A stretch of 58,502 nt of DNA from Ophiocordyceps camponoti-saundersi (nom. inval.) (GCA_003339415.1 PDHQ01000220.1:1-58502), one strand, 5' to 3'; shown: positions 1-12,896, counted from the stretch's first letter. Numbers and translations: made by a program. Notes: a model not told the origin generated them from the sequence alone.

Positions 1-310
1 ATTTTATCTTCTTTTTTAATTTTATTTTATTATTAATAAATAGATTTTTATATAAAAACCTCTTTATATAACTTACCTTTTTCCCTTTTTTATTTAAAAT
101 ATTAAATAATTATATTTTTAAAAAAAATCATAAAAATCATAAACTCGTGATTTAAATTATCTCTAAAAAAATCACTTATAAGTGATTTTTTCACGCTAGT
201 GATTTAAATTATAAAAAATCACTTACTAAGCAAAAAGCCGTGATTTAAATCACGAAAAATCACATCACTTATAAGTGATTTTTTAACTCCGTGATTTTTT
301 TCTAACCCTG
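1..310. repeat. AT-rich end with palindromic repeats, possible hAT-type terminus
   Basis: Between about 145 and 300 two related motifs alternate: the palindrome AATCACTTATAAGTGATT (about 170-188 and 268-284) and GTGATTTAAATCAC with half copies. On the minus strand the block starts at 310 with CAGGGTTAGA, which resembles fungal hAT inverted ends (CAGGG...), and the neighbouring 8 bases (311-318) could be a target duplication. The other end would lie outside the window, so this cannot be confirmed. No coding capacity is visible. The region is RIP-like and AT-rich. A palindromic LTR fragment is an alternative. Confidence 0.3.
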
Positions 311-339
311 CTAATATATATATAAATAGTTTATTTTCC

Positions 340-2459
340 TTTTTATTAAATTAGATTATTTACTTTAAATATAACTTATATAAGTAACTTAAGTATTATA
401 TTATATCTTATATTACTCTTAAAGTATAATATTTTTAAAATTAAGAGAAAAATATCCTAAAAAAATTAACCTTAATTAATAAAAGCTTATAGCTACTCCT
501 TTAATAAATAACTATAATACCGCTATAAATAGCTTAGCTTATTATAGCTTATTAAGTTAACTTAAGATATTAGGATCTCTTAGAGCGGAATTTTTACTAA
601 AATCCGCTTAAGAAACTTTATAATATTTTTATAAAAAAGAGCGGTAATATCTATTTAAATATTATTAGCTTAGGAATTAATTAATCTAAGGAGAAGATTA
701 TAAATAATATTAATAATATTAATACCCTTACCGCTAAGCTTAAGTTTATCGCTATAATTAATAAAAATAATATTAAGCTTAGTAAAATAGTTTATAATAT
801 ACTTACGGTATTAGTTATAGCGGTAAGATTTAGTAAATTACTAATTAAAAAGAGATTAATTAACTTTATATTTTTAAAGGAAATATTTAAAAATAATTTA
901 AATTTTGAAATAACTTTATATTATAAAACGCTTAAAATATTTAATTAGCTAAGATTATTTAATATTAAGGAAAATATAATAGCTAATAAGAAAAAGAGGG
1001 CTAAAAGCTTAGCAGAAATCTAAGTAAAAGATAGCTTAAGTAATATTAATTAAATTAAACTAATAAAGAGATTTATTATACTTATTAATCTAATAAATTT
1101 CTAATAAGTAAGTTTAGAAAGGGCTAAATAATTTAAGTATCTCTTATTATATAAGAGATAAACTTTTATTAAAATAAAAGCTAAAAGTAAGGGTAAAGGT
1201 AAATTTAAAATAATATATATTAGTAATAATAAAGCTAACCTAGCTAAGTAGGATATAAATACTTATTTAATTAAAGAAACTAAAAATTATAAAACTTTTA
1301 AAGTTTTATATACTATCTTATTCTAAGTTAATAATAAAAATAAATCCCTAAAGCTAGTAAATAAAAATATAATAATAGATTAAAAGTTTTAAGTAAGTTT
1401 TATTAACTACGATTTTACTAATTATAATAAGATCTTTATTATAAACTTAAAAGATATTAAGTTTAGTAAGCTAGCTATAAAAATCGCGGATAGATTACGT
1501 ATTCTTATTTATAACTTTATTATTTTAAATATAAATATTTTTAAGGTAATTAGAGAAGTTTAAGCGATTATTAAGCCTAAAAATAATAACGTAGTTAATA
1601 ACTTACCCTTTCTATTAAGTATACCTTAGCTTTTTAATATTAACGCTATTATTTATATTAAGACCGGTATTTTAATAATTAAAGATCGTAATTAAAATAA
1701 TATATTAATAGCCTTATAAGGCTTATAAATAGCTATATTACTAAGATAGAAGTTAGTCTTAGCGCCTAACGCCCCGCTTATCTTAAGGAAGTTTATTAAG
1801 CTCCTTAAATTAACGTTTAAGAATATAAATAATAATAATAAGAATAACTCTAAGACTTCTTCTAAGGACTTAACTTCTAAGAATAATAATAATAACTAAA
1901 TTAAATTATTAAACTAAGTTATTAGCGCTAACTTAAGTAAGTTATAAAACTATAGCTAAATAGAAATATTATTATTAATTTAAATTTTATATATTTTATT
2001 ATAAACCCGATTATTTTATTTATAAGCTATGCTTTTAAATTAATAAAGTAAGCTATATATATATAAACTTAAATAAACTTTTATATAAATTATATTTTTA
2101 CTTCTTATTATTATCCCTTTATTAATTCTAATCTTCTTTCTTTAATTATAGCTATTATAAAAACTATACTTAATAATCCCTAATAATTATAAAGCGATTT
2201 AGTTATTAAACTTATAACTAAATAACGTTTAAGTAGATAATATTAGCTTAAGCTATAAGTAAATAAGCTATTAGCGTTACTATTCCTAATATAAAGGAAA
2301 ATTTAGCGATAAGAAATTAATAATTTTATTAATAAACGCTTAATTATAATATAATTTAACGCTTATAATATTATACTTAGACTTTTAATCTTAGATTACT
2401 TAAAAAAGGAGATTATATATATATTTTATACTTATTATAATCTTAAAGGTTAGGATATA
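340..2459 (+). mobile_element. Element E, 5' part: RIP-degraded Gypsy-like gag and protease
   Basis: This is a very AT-rich, CpA-poor relic with many TAA/TAG codons in every frame. At about 1,460-1,710 the plus frame reads as a degenerate retropepsin: an IADRLRILIYNFIIL stretch followed by LLSIP.LFNINAIIYIK and then an IIKDR end. This is the layout of fungal Gypsy proteases (substrate-binding strand, then LLGxPWLxxVNAxI). The upstream Lys/Asn-rich frame (about 680-1,350) is in the gag position. The element is interrupted at 2,459 by element C and resumes at 29,518 with reverse transcriptase. No LTR could be paired for it. Confidence 0.55.
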
Positions 2460-3108
2460 TATTATAAAATCACGAAATATAATTATAAAATAACTTAGCT
2501 AAACTATATTAGGTACCTCTACGAAGTATTAAAACTACGGAAGAATAGAAACTCTACCGCCGAAGCACTAGGTACTCCGATAAAGTACCCTTTACGGGAT
2601 AATAGATATCCCGTTAGTAGGATTCCCGGTACTCCCTTAAAATACTAACTATAAGATAATAGATATCCTAGTCCCGGGACTCCCGGTACTTCGCCGAAAT
2701 ACCTATAGCGGGATAATAGATATCTTAGTTATAAGATACTAAATACCTTACTATAACGCGCCCTTAGTATACTTAAGATCTCCTCTATTACGACGCGTTA
2801 AAATATTACTATTATAACTTAGTAACCCGGAACCTTAGATTATAGTAATAATAAGAACGATATACCGTAGCGGAGAATAGTAGATAGTAAATAGAATACT
2901 AGGAATTTTAGTAATTATAATAATAAGAGAAAAGGTAATAAGAAAATATATATTAAGAAACCTCTCTTTTTAGATAAAAAGGAAGATATGCTTCTTACCT
3001 TATATTACTTACTATATACTTATATTACGTATAATATATCGAGAGGCCCCTTACCTTTTCTCTCTTTTCTCTTTTAATTACTTTCTTCTTCCTTTATATA
3101 TTTTTAAG
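2460..3108 (+). repeat. 5' LTR of element C (interrupted by element 1)
   Basis: This copy matches 28,856-29,512 along its length. Differences are mostly C/T or G/A (for example AATCACG against AATTACG near the start). Its last 8 bases lie at 13,152-13,159, beyond element 1. It contains repeated GGGATAATAGATATCC-type short motifs around 2,590-2,730. Confidence 0.85.
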
Positions 3109-3358
3109 TATAAGGGATTCGGGCTGCGCCCGAATAGCTAAGTCACGTAGGGGGTGCTTAGTTAAGTCCGCGCGTATAACGGGCGCGGGGTATATATAAG
3201 TGCATACGATTAGTTAGCGGCGCGCGCGGGACGGGCGCGGGCTATATACGGACTATAACCCTAAGTATATATACTATATATACCTTAGAACCTCTTAAGT
3301 TATTCTATATTAATAAAGTTAGCTTTTTATAAACGCTAAGGAGTATAGGACCTTTATA
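3109..3358 (+). repeat. 5' LTR of element 1
   Basis: This 250-bp direct repeat pairs with 12,897-13,146. It opens with an inverted repeat (ATTCGGGCTGCGCCCGAAT) immediately inside the terminus. Differences from the partner are transitions (for example GCGCCCGA against ATACCTAA). Confidence 0.88.
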
Positions 3359-3399
3359 GTAGAATAACTTTAACTATAGACGACCCTAATACTTAATAA

Positions 3400-4091
3400 G
3401 CTATTATCGCCTAGCTTTTAAAGTAGTAAGCTACTATCGCGGAGCTCTAAAGCCTCGTGCGCTAATAGCACTAATTTATATAGCTTCTTAAATAGTAATA
3501 GTCGTAACCTTACCGTAAGCCGCTACCTTTTAGATCGCTATTTAACGGCGATAAGAACCTCTTTTTAGTATAGCGCTCCCTTATATCTTATAAGCTATAA
3601 GCGGACTAAGCTTTTATTAGTACCGCCTATAACTAATAGGTATTTCTATACTAATACTTATCTCTTACGGTTTAGGCTAAGGTAGCCCCGTTCTTTAAGT
3701 AAGGTACCGAGTATAAGTATAACCCTAATTACTTTCTAGGTTACCTTAATACTATATTTACTAACCTATACCGGCGCTAGATAGCTATAACGGAGCTTAA
3801 ATACCTCGTATAGGGCGCTTCTAAGTCCTTCTCTAACTTCCTCGTCCGCTTCGAGGCTAAGCTTACTCTAGTAGATAGTGCTAAATAAGCTAACGAGATT
3901 AAGGTTATACGCCTCCGTCGTGCCTTTACGCCGGCCCTTCGCTAATATTATATAGGGCGTAATATTCCCCTAACCGAGTATACTCTCGCTATTACTAGGA
4001 TCTGCGCTATTACCGTAGATATCGAGTCCTTCCGCCTTAAAAATAAAGGCTAGACGCCCTTACCTTCCGCTTCCGGGCTATCTTAGGATAC
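3400..4091 (+). pseudogene. Gag of element 1, first part (RIP-mutated, split)
   Basis: The plus frame at about 3,740-4,060 reads as a typical fungal Gypsy gag capsid. It has a LVRFEAKLTLVDSA stretch followed by an Arg-rich RLRRAFTPALRQYYI-type helix, with TAA/TAG where Gln codons are expected. Nested element N cuts it at the ATAC target (4,088-4,091). Reading resumes at 7,190, where a remnant CCHC knuckle (C-Y...G-T-G-Y-F-S-R-E-Y) lies at about 7,354-7,395. It is non-functional. Confidence 0.65.
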
Positions 4092-4552
4092 TTTAGCGGG
4101 AGCAACGGGCACCCCTATCCACACACATAGCCCCGGCAGGGAAGACAGTCTTAAGGAAGTAAGACTTTCGGATCCGTCCGGCCCTATAGGTCGTATAGGT
4201 AGGTTAGGGTGGCAGGCGTTAAAAGGGTCGTTTAAGCTAACCTATCTAATCTAACCTGCCTAATCTAACGGATCTAATTAATTAGTATTAGACCTACGGG
4301 TCCTAGGAAGGGTCGTTTTTATACGTATAAGAAGGGTCGTTTTTCCCTACCTAGGAAGAATAACTAAGGCAGCCGTGAGCCCTTTAATATATAAAATTAG
4401 TCGCTATAAGCGCACGACCCGGTAGGGTTACCTTTTTAGTCTTTATAAAATTTACGAATTACTAGGAATTCTACGGAAATAGCTTTTTTTTCTTCTCTTT
4501 CCCTTCTTTTCCCTTCTTTTTCCTCGGGGCATATCTTTTCTTCCCCGTTAAA
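4092..4552 (+). repeat. Left 461-bp direct repeat of element N
   Basis: It matches 6,729-7,189 with about a dozen differences, every one I could align being a C/T or G/A transition. Its first 50 bases keep intact CACACACA and GCAACGGGCA in both copies, so RIP has only partly acted here. Confidence 0.8.
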
Positions 4553-4857
4553 ACTAGTCTCCCGGGGCGTGATCGAACGAGAAGAGCCGTTTTTTTTTTT
4601 CTACGGCTTTCTAAAGACGCGATGCTCCGTTTTTCCCTCTTTCGGCCGCCACTACCCTCCCGGAAACCCGTTTTTTTTTCTTCTTCTTCACAGTCCCTAC
4701 CTTCTCGATAGCCTCGGCAGCTAGTACGATTCCTACGGCTTCGATAGGTCCGTTAAAATACCTTAGACTAATTAATCGAAGGGAGGGAGGGGACGAGAGC
4801 CAGGCCAGCGCAGCCGCTGCTATCTTCTTCTTCGACCCGGCAAGCGCAGCCCGCTTC

Positions 4858-4892
4858 TTCTTCTTCTTCTTCTTCTTCTTCTTCTTCTTCGG
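4858..4892 (+). repeat. (TTC)n microsatellite
   Basis: An uninterrupted TTC tract of about a dozen units lies in the CT-rich interior of element N. Similar shorter TTC/TCT tracts lie at 6,118-6,135 and 6,595-6,660. Confidence 0.85.
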
Positions 4893-5779
4893 TTACGGCT
4901 ACGGACTTTGCTCTCGAACGTACGGATCGGCCGTCTTCGTTTTCGTCGTTTTCTTCCTTTATTTCTTCCTTCCCGGCAGCGAAGGCTTCGTACGAGGCTA
5001 GCCTTGCTACTGCCCCCCTGCTTTTTCTGCTGCTTTTTGCAGACTTCTTCCTCGGCCCGGCTTTTTCGGCTGCCTTCTTCTTCCTCTAGTCTTCGGCTTT
5101 CTTCTGCCTATAGTCTTCGTTACCGGCGGCAACCCCCTTTTCGATAGGGTCGTCACAGTTGTTATAAGGGCTACCGATACGATAGCTATAGCGGTAGGAA
5201 AAAACAGATCGCGACTGAGAACGACTATAGTAGCCGCTAAATTTAACTACGGAACCGACCGAGAGATAAGTACTGCTATAGTTATAACGGCCGCAGCAGC
5301 GGCTATAGCCTCGTATAGATACGACGTTATAATAGCGGCTATAGTAGCGGCTACGGTAGTAGCCTCGGACGGATACGTCGCTATAGGGACCTTTTTCCCT
5401 TACTTTTTCGGATCCCTCGTTTTCCCCTGCTTTTCCGGATCCCTTTCCTTCTTCTTTTTCTTTTCCGGGTCTTCGGCAGTCCCTTTCTGCCTAGTCCTTT
5501 GCCTAGTCCCCTGCCCTGCCCCTTACCTAAGGACCTGCCTAAGGTCTTCCTTTCCTTTTTCCTTCCCTCTCGAGCCTGCCCCCCCTTCGACCCTTCTAAG
5601 GTAAAGGGATTAAATACTTCCTCGAACGATTTAAAGCTAGGTTCCCGGAAAAAGGAAGAACTAAGTAGCTACCGCACTTTATAGCCCCTGCTTTTCGGGA
5701 TCGGATCGAGACCTTTATAATAGACCTTCCGTAGTAAGCAGCGAAAAAACGGCTCCTTCGATATTTCGGAGCATTTAAT

Positions 5780-6330
5780 CGAGCCCGTTCGGCAAGGACC
5801 TTAGGAAGGCTACGGCAGCACGAGGCCCGTCGACCGAAGACGAAGGACGTGATCGACTAGCTAGAAAGGCACGCTTCCTTTTGCCGGCAGCTACCGAAAA
5901 ACGACGATTTCGAAGCTACGACGAGGCACTCTCTCGGTCTCTTTTCTGCTCTACTAAAGGAAATATAAAACCTGCTCGTCGAAGACCTACGACTCGGTAG
6001 TTAGCTTCCTGCCTACGGCGTCCTCTTCGAGAGGGCATATTTCTACGCCTCCGTTCTTCTCGAAAACGAGGAAATAAGCCGTAGAAAGGAAATCGCAGAT
6101 CGAGCCGTTATACGGTCTTCTTCTTCTTCGTCTTCTTCTGCCCGGCCGTTTCCTTCTGCCCGGTCGGTCTCTTCTGCTTCTTCGGTTCGGTCGTTTTCTT
6201 CTACTTCTTCGTTTTCTTCTACTTCTTCGTCTTCTTCTACTTCTTCGGTTCGGTCGTTTCCTTCCTCTCAGTCGTCTTCTCCTTTCCCTTCGTTTCCTTC
6301 TTCTTCTGCCTGCCCGGTTCCTTCGGCTTC
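5780..6330 (+). pseudogene. Gag-like frame inside element N
   Basis: Read in plus from about 5,782, this frame is coding-like with three TAG/TAA codons, each explained by CAG/CAA to TAG/TAA change (for example VID.LERHASFCRQL and LLKEI.NLLVEDL). It passes into Ser-rich sequence made by TCT/TTC repeats from about 6,117. The charge pattern and helical content suit a capsid-like protein. No zinc knuckle or protease is seen and no family is recognised. Confidence 0.4.
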
Positions 6331-6728
6331 CTCGATCTAATCGATCCGGCCGTCCGGCCGGCTACCTTCGGACTTATAGGGAGTTAACCTCTTCGTCCCG
6401 AGACGATAGACCTACCTTCTAAAGGTCCTAATTAAATACTTCCTTCTGCTCCGGTCGATAGGTAGGGGCGTATAGCGGCGTTCTTCCTCTTTCTTCTTCT
6501 TTCCTGCTTTTTCCTGCTTTTTCCGTTCTTTTCCTCTCTTCCGTTTTTCTACTTTTTCCTTCCTTCTTCTTTTCTTTCCGTCAGTCCTTACCGTCTTCTT
6601 CTTCTTCGGCCCCCTTCACGGCGGCTACCTTCCCGTTACCTTCTTCTTCTTCTTTACTTGCTCCCGCGTTTCTTCTCGCGAAGCACGCTTTCCTTCTTCC
6701 TTACGCGTGCTTACGCTGTGGGGAGTAG

Positions 6729-7189
6729 TTTAGCGGGAGCAACGGGCACCCCTATCCACACACATAGCCCCGGCAGGGAAGATAGTTTTAAGGAAGTAGG
6801 ACTTTCGGATCCGTCCGGCCCTATAAGTCGTATAGGTAGGTTAGGGTAGTAGGCGTTAAAAGGGTCGTTTAAGCCGACCTATCTAATCTAACCTGCCTAA
6901 TCTAACGGATCTAATTAATTAGTATTAGACCTACGGGTCCTAGGAAGGGTCGTTTTTATACGTATAAGAAGGGTCGTTTTTCCCTACCTAGGAAGAACGA
7001 CTAAGGTAGCCGTAAGCCCTTTAATATATAAAATTAGTCGCCGTAAGCGTACGACCCGGTAGGGTTACCTTTTTAGTCTTTATAAAATTTACGAATTACT
7101 AGGAATTTTACGGAAATAGCTTCTTTTTCTTCTCTTTCCCTTCTTTTCCCTTCTTTTTCCTCGGGGCATGTCTTTTCTTCCCCGTTAAA
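6729..7189 (+). repeat. Right 461-bp direct repeat of element N
   Basis: It is the same length as the left copy and is followed by the ATAC target duplicate, after which gag of element 1 resumes in plus orientation. Confidence 0.8.
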
Positions 7190-10100
7190 ATACCCCGATA
7201 ACTAACGTATACTAAACTAGCACCTGGCCGCGCTCTAGCAAACGTAGTAGCCCCCCCTCTTAAGGCCGGAACGGCCGCGGCGGTAGGACCCGTTATTAAG
7301 CGACTAAGGCTAGTAGCGATAAGATTACGAAGCGGCGCGCTAAGGGTTACTACCTCTGCTATAGCGGTACCGGCTATTTCTCGCGCGAGTATAAGCTTAA
7401 TCCTCCCCTACCGGCCTTTTCGGTCCGCTTCGTAAATACCGTAAAGGAGGAGAAGGACCCCGCCTCGGACTAAGGAAACGAATCCCCCCTATACTAAGTC
7501 TCTTATAAGAGGAGGACTCTTACGGTAATATTACTTATAAAATATTAGATAACTATTTTATAGATATTAGTTAGAATATAAACTTACCTCCTCTTCTTCT
7601 CCTTATACTCGTAAATTCTACTTTTTTTATTATTATATAAGCGAATAGTAGCTATAATTATTACGCCGCTATAAGCGAATCTTTTATATAGCGCTACTAG
7701 CTTAAGCAAATTCCCCTTTCTTACCTATAAGTAATTTATATTACTATATAGATATATTACTAATAGCGCGTACGCTTTAAGCTATACTTATTTATCCGCT
7801 ACCTTATCCGCTTTATAGCTAATATCGATAGCTAGTAATCGCTTATAATAGTATATATAATCCCGGGCCTTACCTAGGACCTAATTTTTAGCTTACTTTA
7901 GATAGCGCGTAATAATATCTCGCTATATCTTAGTAAGCGGGAAGTTATAATTTACTTAGCTAGCGGATTAGTTATCTTATACTCTAAATCTTAGCGAGTT
8001 ATTTACCTTACTATAACTATTCTTAGCTTTATCTTCGTAGCCCTTATCCGCTATAAATCCTAGCAGCGTATTAGTTATTAGTTCCTCGCTACTAGCTTAT
8101 AAGATATCTCTCGCGTTTTATATATTATAACCTTTACCTTAACTACGGGCCCCTCCTTATTTTCTAAAATATCGGATTTTACTAACCTATTCGATAAGGA
8201 GAAAGCTAGTATCCTACCCCCTTATTATAGTAATTATAACTACTATATCTAACTCCGCTAGGAACCTAATAGTTCCTTACCCCCTTTACCTTAAGGCTTA
8301 CTTTATAGTATACCTCGCGAGTATCTTTTTAAAGTTCGGAAATAAATTATTAACTTAATAGATAAAGGTTAGATCCGCGCTAGCTCGTTATCCGCGGCCG
8401 CCCCTATCTTACTTATAAAGAAGCTAGGAGGTAAGTGGCGCTTTTATATCGATTATCGCGCCTTAAATAAGGTAATAAAGTAAGATTATTATCCCCTTCT
8501 ACTTATTAAGAAGACGCTCCGTAGCCTTTTAGGCGCTTACTAGTTTATAAAACTTAATATTCGTGCCGCCTTCTATAAGCTTTATATTATAAAGGGCGAG
8601 GAATACCTTATAGCTTTCTATACCTAGTTTAGTTTATTCGAATACCTTATTTGCCTTTTTAGCCTTATAGGAGCGCCCGCTACGTTTTAGCGTTATATTA
8701 ATATTACCTTTAGCGACTTTTTAAGGAACTTTACTATAGTATACTTAGACGATATCCTTATTTATTCGGGAGGTTCCCGTTTTAATTATTAGCGTAAGGT
8801 GCGCGTTATACTCTTACGTCTCTATTAGGCCGGGCTTTTCCTTAATCTTAATAAGTACGACTTTACTATTTATAAGGTTAAGTACTTAGGATTTATTATC
8901 TACGCTAGTAAAAAGGTACGGCTAAACCTTACTAAAGTTTTTATAATTCTAAAATAAGAGGCGCTAACTTACGTCCGGGGCGTGCGTAGTTTTCTTAAGT
9001 TTACTAACTTCTATTATAACTTTATACCTTACTTTTTAAACCTTACGGCCCCCTTAGTTAAGCTTACGAAACGCGGCGCGCTTTTCTATTAAACTAATAA
9101 GTACTAGCTTACTTTTAATACGCTTAAGTCCGCGTTTATCTTTACCCCTATCCTCGCTTAGTAAGATTTAGACCGTAATATTATTATTAAAGCTAACTAT
9201 TCCTATAAGGCTATTAGCGGGTGCCTTTCCTAGTTCGGCTTAGATTATATCCTCCGGCTTATTATATATTATTTTAAGAAACTTTTACTTACGGAACGGA
9301 ACTATACGATTTATAATAAAAAGCTTCTTACTATTATTTCTTACCTTAAGGCGTAGTTTACTAAGTTACGTAAAGTTACGCGGCCGTTCTCTATTCTTAT
9401 AGATTATAAAGCCTTAGAGTATTTTATTACGCCTAAAGCTATAATAGAATATTAGGCGCGTTAAGCTAAGATACTTGCCCTTTTTAACTTCCGCCTTTAG
9501 TACTATTTTAGCGCGTAAGCGTCGCGGCCCGATACGCTCTCCTAGTAAGAGTAAGATCGCCGCGGGATAAAGGAGCGCTTTAGTTAGATTATATAGCCTA
9601 TATTTATTTACTCCTTCGAGTTATAGCTAATCTAATCTAGCCTAGCCCCGTCTTAGTTCCTTATAGCTATACTTTTTACCTAGGACGCCCCGGCCCCCTT
9701 TTATAATAAGACCTTACGGGACTTTTAGTTAGAGGCTCTCCGTGCCGATTCCCTTTATTATATACGCTACTAAGTAATTTAGTTAAGCGCTTAGAAATTT
9801 CCGCTAGAGGCCGGTACTCGTAAGTAAGTTATAAACTATTCTATCTCTACTTATAAATAGCTATAATTCCGAGGCTATTTTTAGGTTCCTAAGTAGGAAC
9901 CCCTAATTACTATACTTATCTAATAAACTTATAATTCCCCTATAGTAAGATACCTTAGTAAGAATATTACCTTTATATTTTTTTAACGCGAGTTTTACTA
10001 AGACGGTATATTTATAAACGTAGCACGTTTCGTTTATAACTATTATTATTACGGAGACTACCTTAATTATTAGCGCTATTAAAAGTTACTTTAGCTATTA

Positions 10101-11300
10101 CCTCCTCCTAAATAGTTTTAAATAACCCTCTCTATAAACTTTATAACCGAGCTACCCGCCGCCTTAGAGTCCTAGCCTTATTTCCTAATAATTATTATAA
10201 ATCGCTTATCGAAATACGTCTAGCTTAAAGCTATAATATTTATAAATACTAAGTAGTATACTAAGCGCTTTATCTAATACTAGTAGCAGTTCTATAGCTT
10301 TCCTCGTAAGTTAATTTCTAATCGTAGTTCTAATTAGATAAGCTATTTTTAGTTTACCTTTTACTATCTTACTAAGGTTAATAAGCTACTTTTTATAATA
10401 TATTACCCCTAAACTAATAAGAGTATAGAGCGTATAAACTAAGAAGTATAAGCTATTCTCCGTTATATAATCTCCTTCTTATAGTTTAACTAGCCGCGCT
10501 ACCTACTTACTTACTAGCTTACCTTAAATAATTAGGACTTATTTATAATAAGTATTAGTCCTAACCGCTTACTTTATAGTTTCGATATTACCTTTCTTAA
10601 CTAGCTAATAGAGGCGGCCGCCCCCGTCTCTTCCCTAAAAAGCTAGGCTATAGCGTTTACTTATTTCCTTCGTAATAATATCGAACTAATATAGGCCTTT
10701 ATTACCTAAGCTTAGTAGCGGTAGTAGGACTCCTCGAATAAGTCTCGCTAACCCGCGGAATAGTTTTAAATTAGCGATTTTATATAGCTTAACTTTACTT
10801 ATATATAGTTTAACTATCTATCTTAGAAGCTCGATTACCTTAAAAGTAAGTATAAGGTAGTAGCCGTGCTAACGCCGCTTATTATTACTCTTAATACGCT
10901 ACTTAGTATTTACCTTACCTTCTATATTAACTTTATCGAGTATGCTACCGGTAACCCTTTACTATCTTAGTTACTTACCGACTCCTAGCTAGATCCCCTC
11001 CTTTATCTTTCTTACGATAACCTATCTCTTAATAAGTATAAGGTTAAGGAAATCCTCGTTATAAAGAACGCTAGGGGTTAGCGCCCGTAAGGCGGGACGC
11101 CTTATTAACTTATTCTTATAAAATAGAAAGGTTACGTTATTTTAACTTAAAAGCTACTTAATAGCCTTAAACGCTACGCGGCACTAAACCGCTTTAAGTT
11201 TATATAAAGGGATATACGCTTTTATAATAGCCTAAGGCGGACTTAACTATATACTTATTTAAGCGCCTTATATAGCTAATTATCCTTCTTAAGTAACTTT
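7190..11300 (+). pseudogene. Pol of element 1: reverse transcriptase, RNase H, integrase (RIP-mutated)
   Basis: Read in plus with TAA/TAG stops ignored. Reverse transcriptase begins near 8,430 (KWRFYIDYRALNK), passes FTKLNIRAAFYKL-like and FEYL-like motifs, and has the YLDDILIYS active-site block at 8,742-8,771. RNase H follows to about 9,500. Integrase lies at about 9,880-10,600, with an INFITELPA-type core start and an INRLSKYVQLKAI-type block. Many in-frame stops make it dead. Its layout is that of fungal Ty3/Gypsy (Metaviridae). Confidence 0.75.
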
Positions 11301-11499
11301 CCCCCCTTATCTTATAAGCGTAACGCTACCCCCCCGCCCCTTATTTCCCTCTATTCCTTATTTACTTACTCCTTTTTCTTTTTTATATTAGCTCTAAGCT
11401 AATATCTACCTCCTCTATCTCCTTCTTATAATCCTTCGCTATAATTAAGTAACTTAGGAGACTATTATAGCGCTAGCCGCGGCTTAGCGCTAGTATTAA

Positions 11500-12500
11500 C
11501 TTATAACGGATATATCCCCGGGCGGGGGAGGGCGTGCCTTAAGGCTAGGGGAATATTTAATATAACGCCGACGGCGGGAGTCTCGCCTATCTTACTTCCG
11601 GGCCGCGCGCGCCGCGCGTAGGCGCTAGCGTAAATCCGCTTTACTAATATATAGTAAGGGGGGAGGATAGGTACCGCGCGTAAGTACTAAGTAACTAGGG
11701 GCTAGATAACTTATATAAGTTAGCAGAGGCGGCGTATAGCGAGGCGGCGGGTAGGCTTAGTATTTAATATAAACTAATTAGTATTATAACTATTTAATAA
11801 AAGATATTATTCCTCTCCTTATTATCCCGCTCCCGCGCGTTAATATCCGCCTAATAGTTTACGATTTAAGTAGCCCGCTTATCCCGCTATTACTTAAGAA
11901 TTTATTACTACTATTCCTCCTACCGCTAAAAGAACGCTTTATACTATAAGGCAAAAAAGTTAAGGCTAGCGGCGAGGGCGCCTTATTATTACTATTACTA
12001 TTATTAGTATTATATTATCGCTAAAAATATACTATAAGTTAGGGTATATAGGGCGGGTATAGCGATTATATTACTAATAGTAAGGATAAGCGTAGAAAAC
12101 TACTATTACTTAGGCGTAAAAAGGGCGTAAAGGTCCGTCGCTAGGCGCGGTATAATATAAGCAGCGGCTAATATAGTCTATAGGTAGTTAACGCGAGTAA
12201 GAAACTTTAGCGTAAGCCGGGCGCGCTAGCTAGGCACTTTTTTAGCGCGGGGGCGAGCAGGTAAGGTAATAGCTCGTCTTTCCCTAACTATTATACGTAG
12301 GTTACGGACGGCCCGCTATAGGCGTGCGTCTATAGCAAAGAGGTACCTTTCCTAAAAGCACTATCTTCGCCGCTACCCGCACGCCCCGTAAGCTATCCTA
12401 TAACCGCGTTAGTAGTCGATATTATAGCTATTATAAAAGTCCTAAATATAGGGAGTATATAAATAATCTACCTCTTATAATATAGCGATACTTTTATTAT
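11500..12500 (-). pseudogene. Antisense ORF of element 1, downstream of pol
   Basis: A single minus frame (phase of codon 12,360-12,358) stays coding-like for several hundred bases if TAA/TAG are read as former Gln codons. It contains FQERYLFAIDARLQRAVRNL at about 12,357-12,298 and a Gln-rich coiled-coil block (YKAFF.R.EE...ILK..RDK) near 11,945-11,880. Both match the plus-strand frame of element 2 at 21,727-21,790 and 22,147-22,210 at protein level, in the same order and spacing class. It therefore runs opposite to pol in both elements. No domain family is recognised. The exact ends are not determined. Confidence 0.55.
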
Positions 12501-12896
12501 CTAAATCCCCCTTTATAGCGTAGCTGCCTATTATATAAGCTAGTAACTATAGCTAATTAGATAATATATTAAAGCGGTAATATAATAACTTAATAGATAA
12601 AAAAAGCTTAAGAAATAATAATAATAAAAAAAAAAAAAAGAATAAATAATTATAGAGAGCTTAGATAACGATAACGATAAAAAAAAAAAAAAAAAATTAT
12701 AAGAATACGGTAGCGGAGTAATAAAGTATAAGGCTCGGAGAAATAATTACTTAGCAAGGGAAAATAATATAACTAGCTTAGGGAGAAAAGTAAAAAAGGA
12801 GGAAGAAAAATTTTCTATACGAAGGGTATTTTAACTTATACCTTATATACGCACGTGCCGCGGCCGGAAATACTTTTTTCTTAGGGCGACGGGGTA

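Larger units (their letters stand above)
4092..7189 (+). mobile_element. Element N: non-autonomous LTR-type element nested in gag of element 1
   Basis: Direct repeats of 461 bp at 4,092-4,552 and 6,729-7,189 enclose 2.2 kb. The target ATAC flanks both sides (4,088-4,091 and 7,190-7,193). The ends are TTTAGCGGG and CCCGTTAAA, inverse to each other apart from one RIP-type change, but not TG...CA. The interior starts with a tRNA-complement-like stretch (cgtgatcgaac at about 4,569). It is rich in TTC/TCT tracts and has no reverse transcriptase. A frame at 5,780-6,330 looks like a gag-type protein with a Ser-rich tail. It is less RIP-mutated than its surroundings and is probably the youngest layer of the nest. 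Confidence 0.7.

Noticed and set aside
4550..4575. tRNA-like T-arm complement near a possible tRNA gene
   Set aside because: The stretch fits a primer binding site position beside the repeat of element N. No cloverleaf can be built around it.
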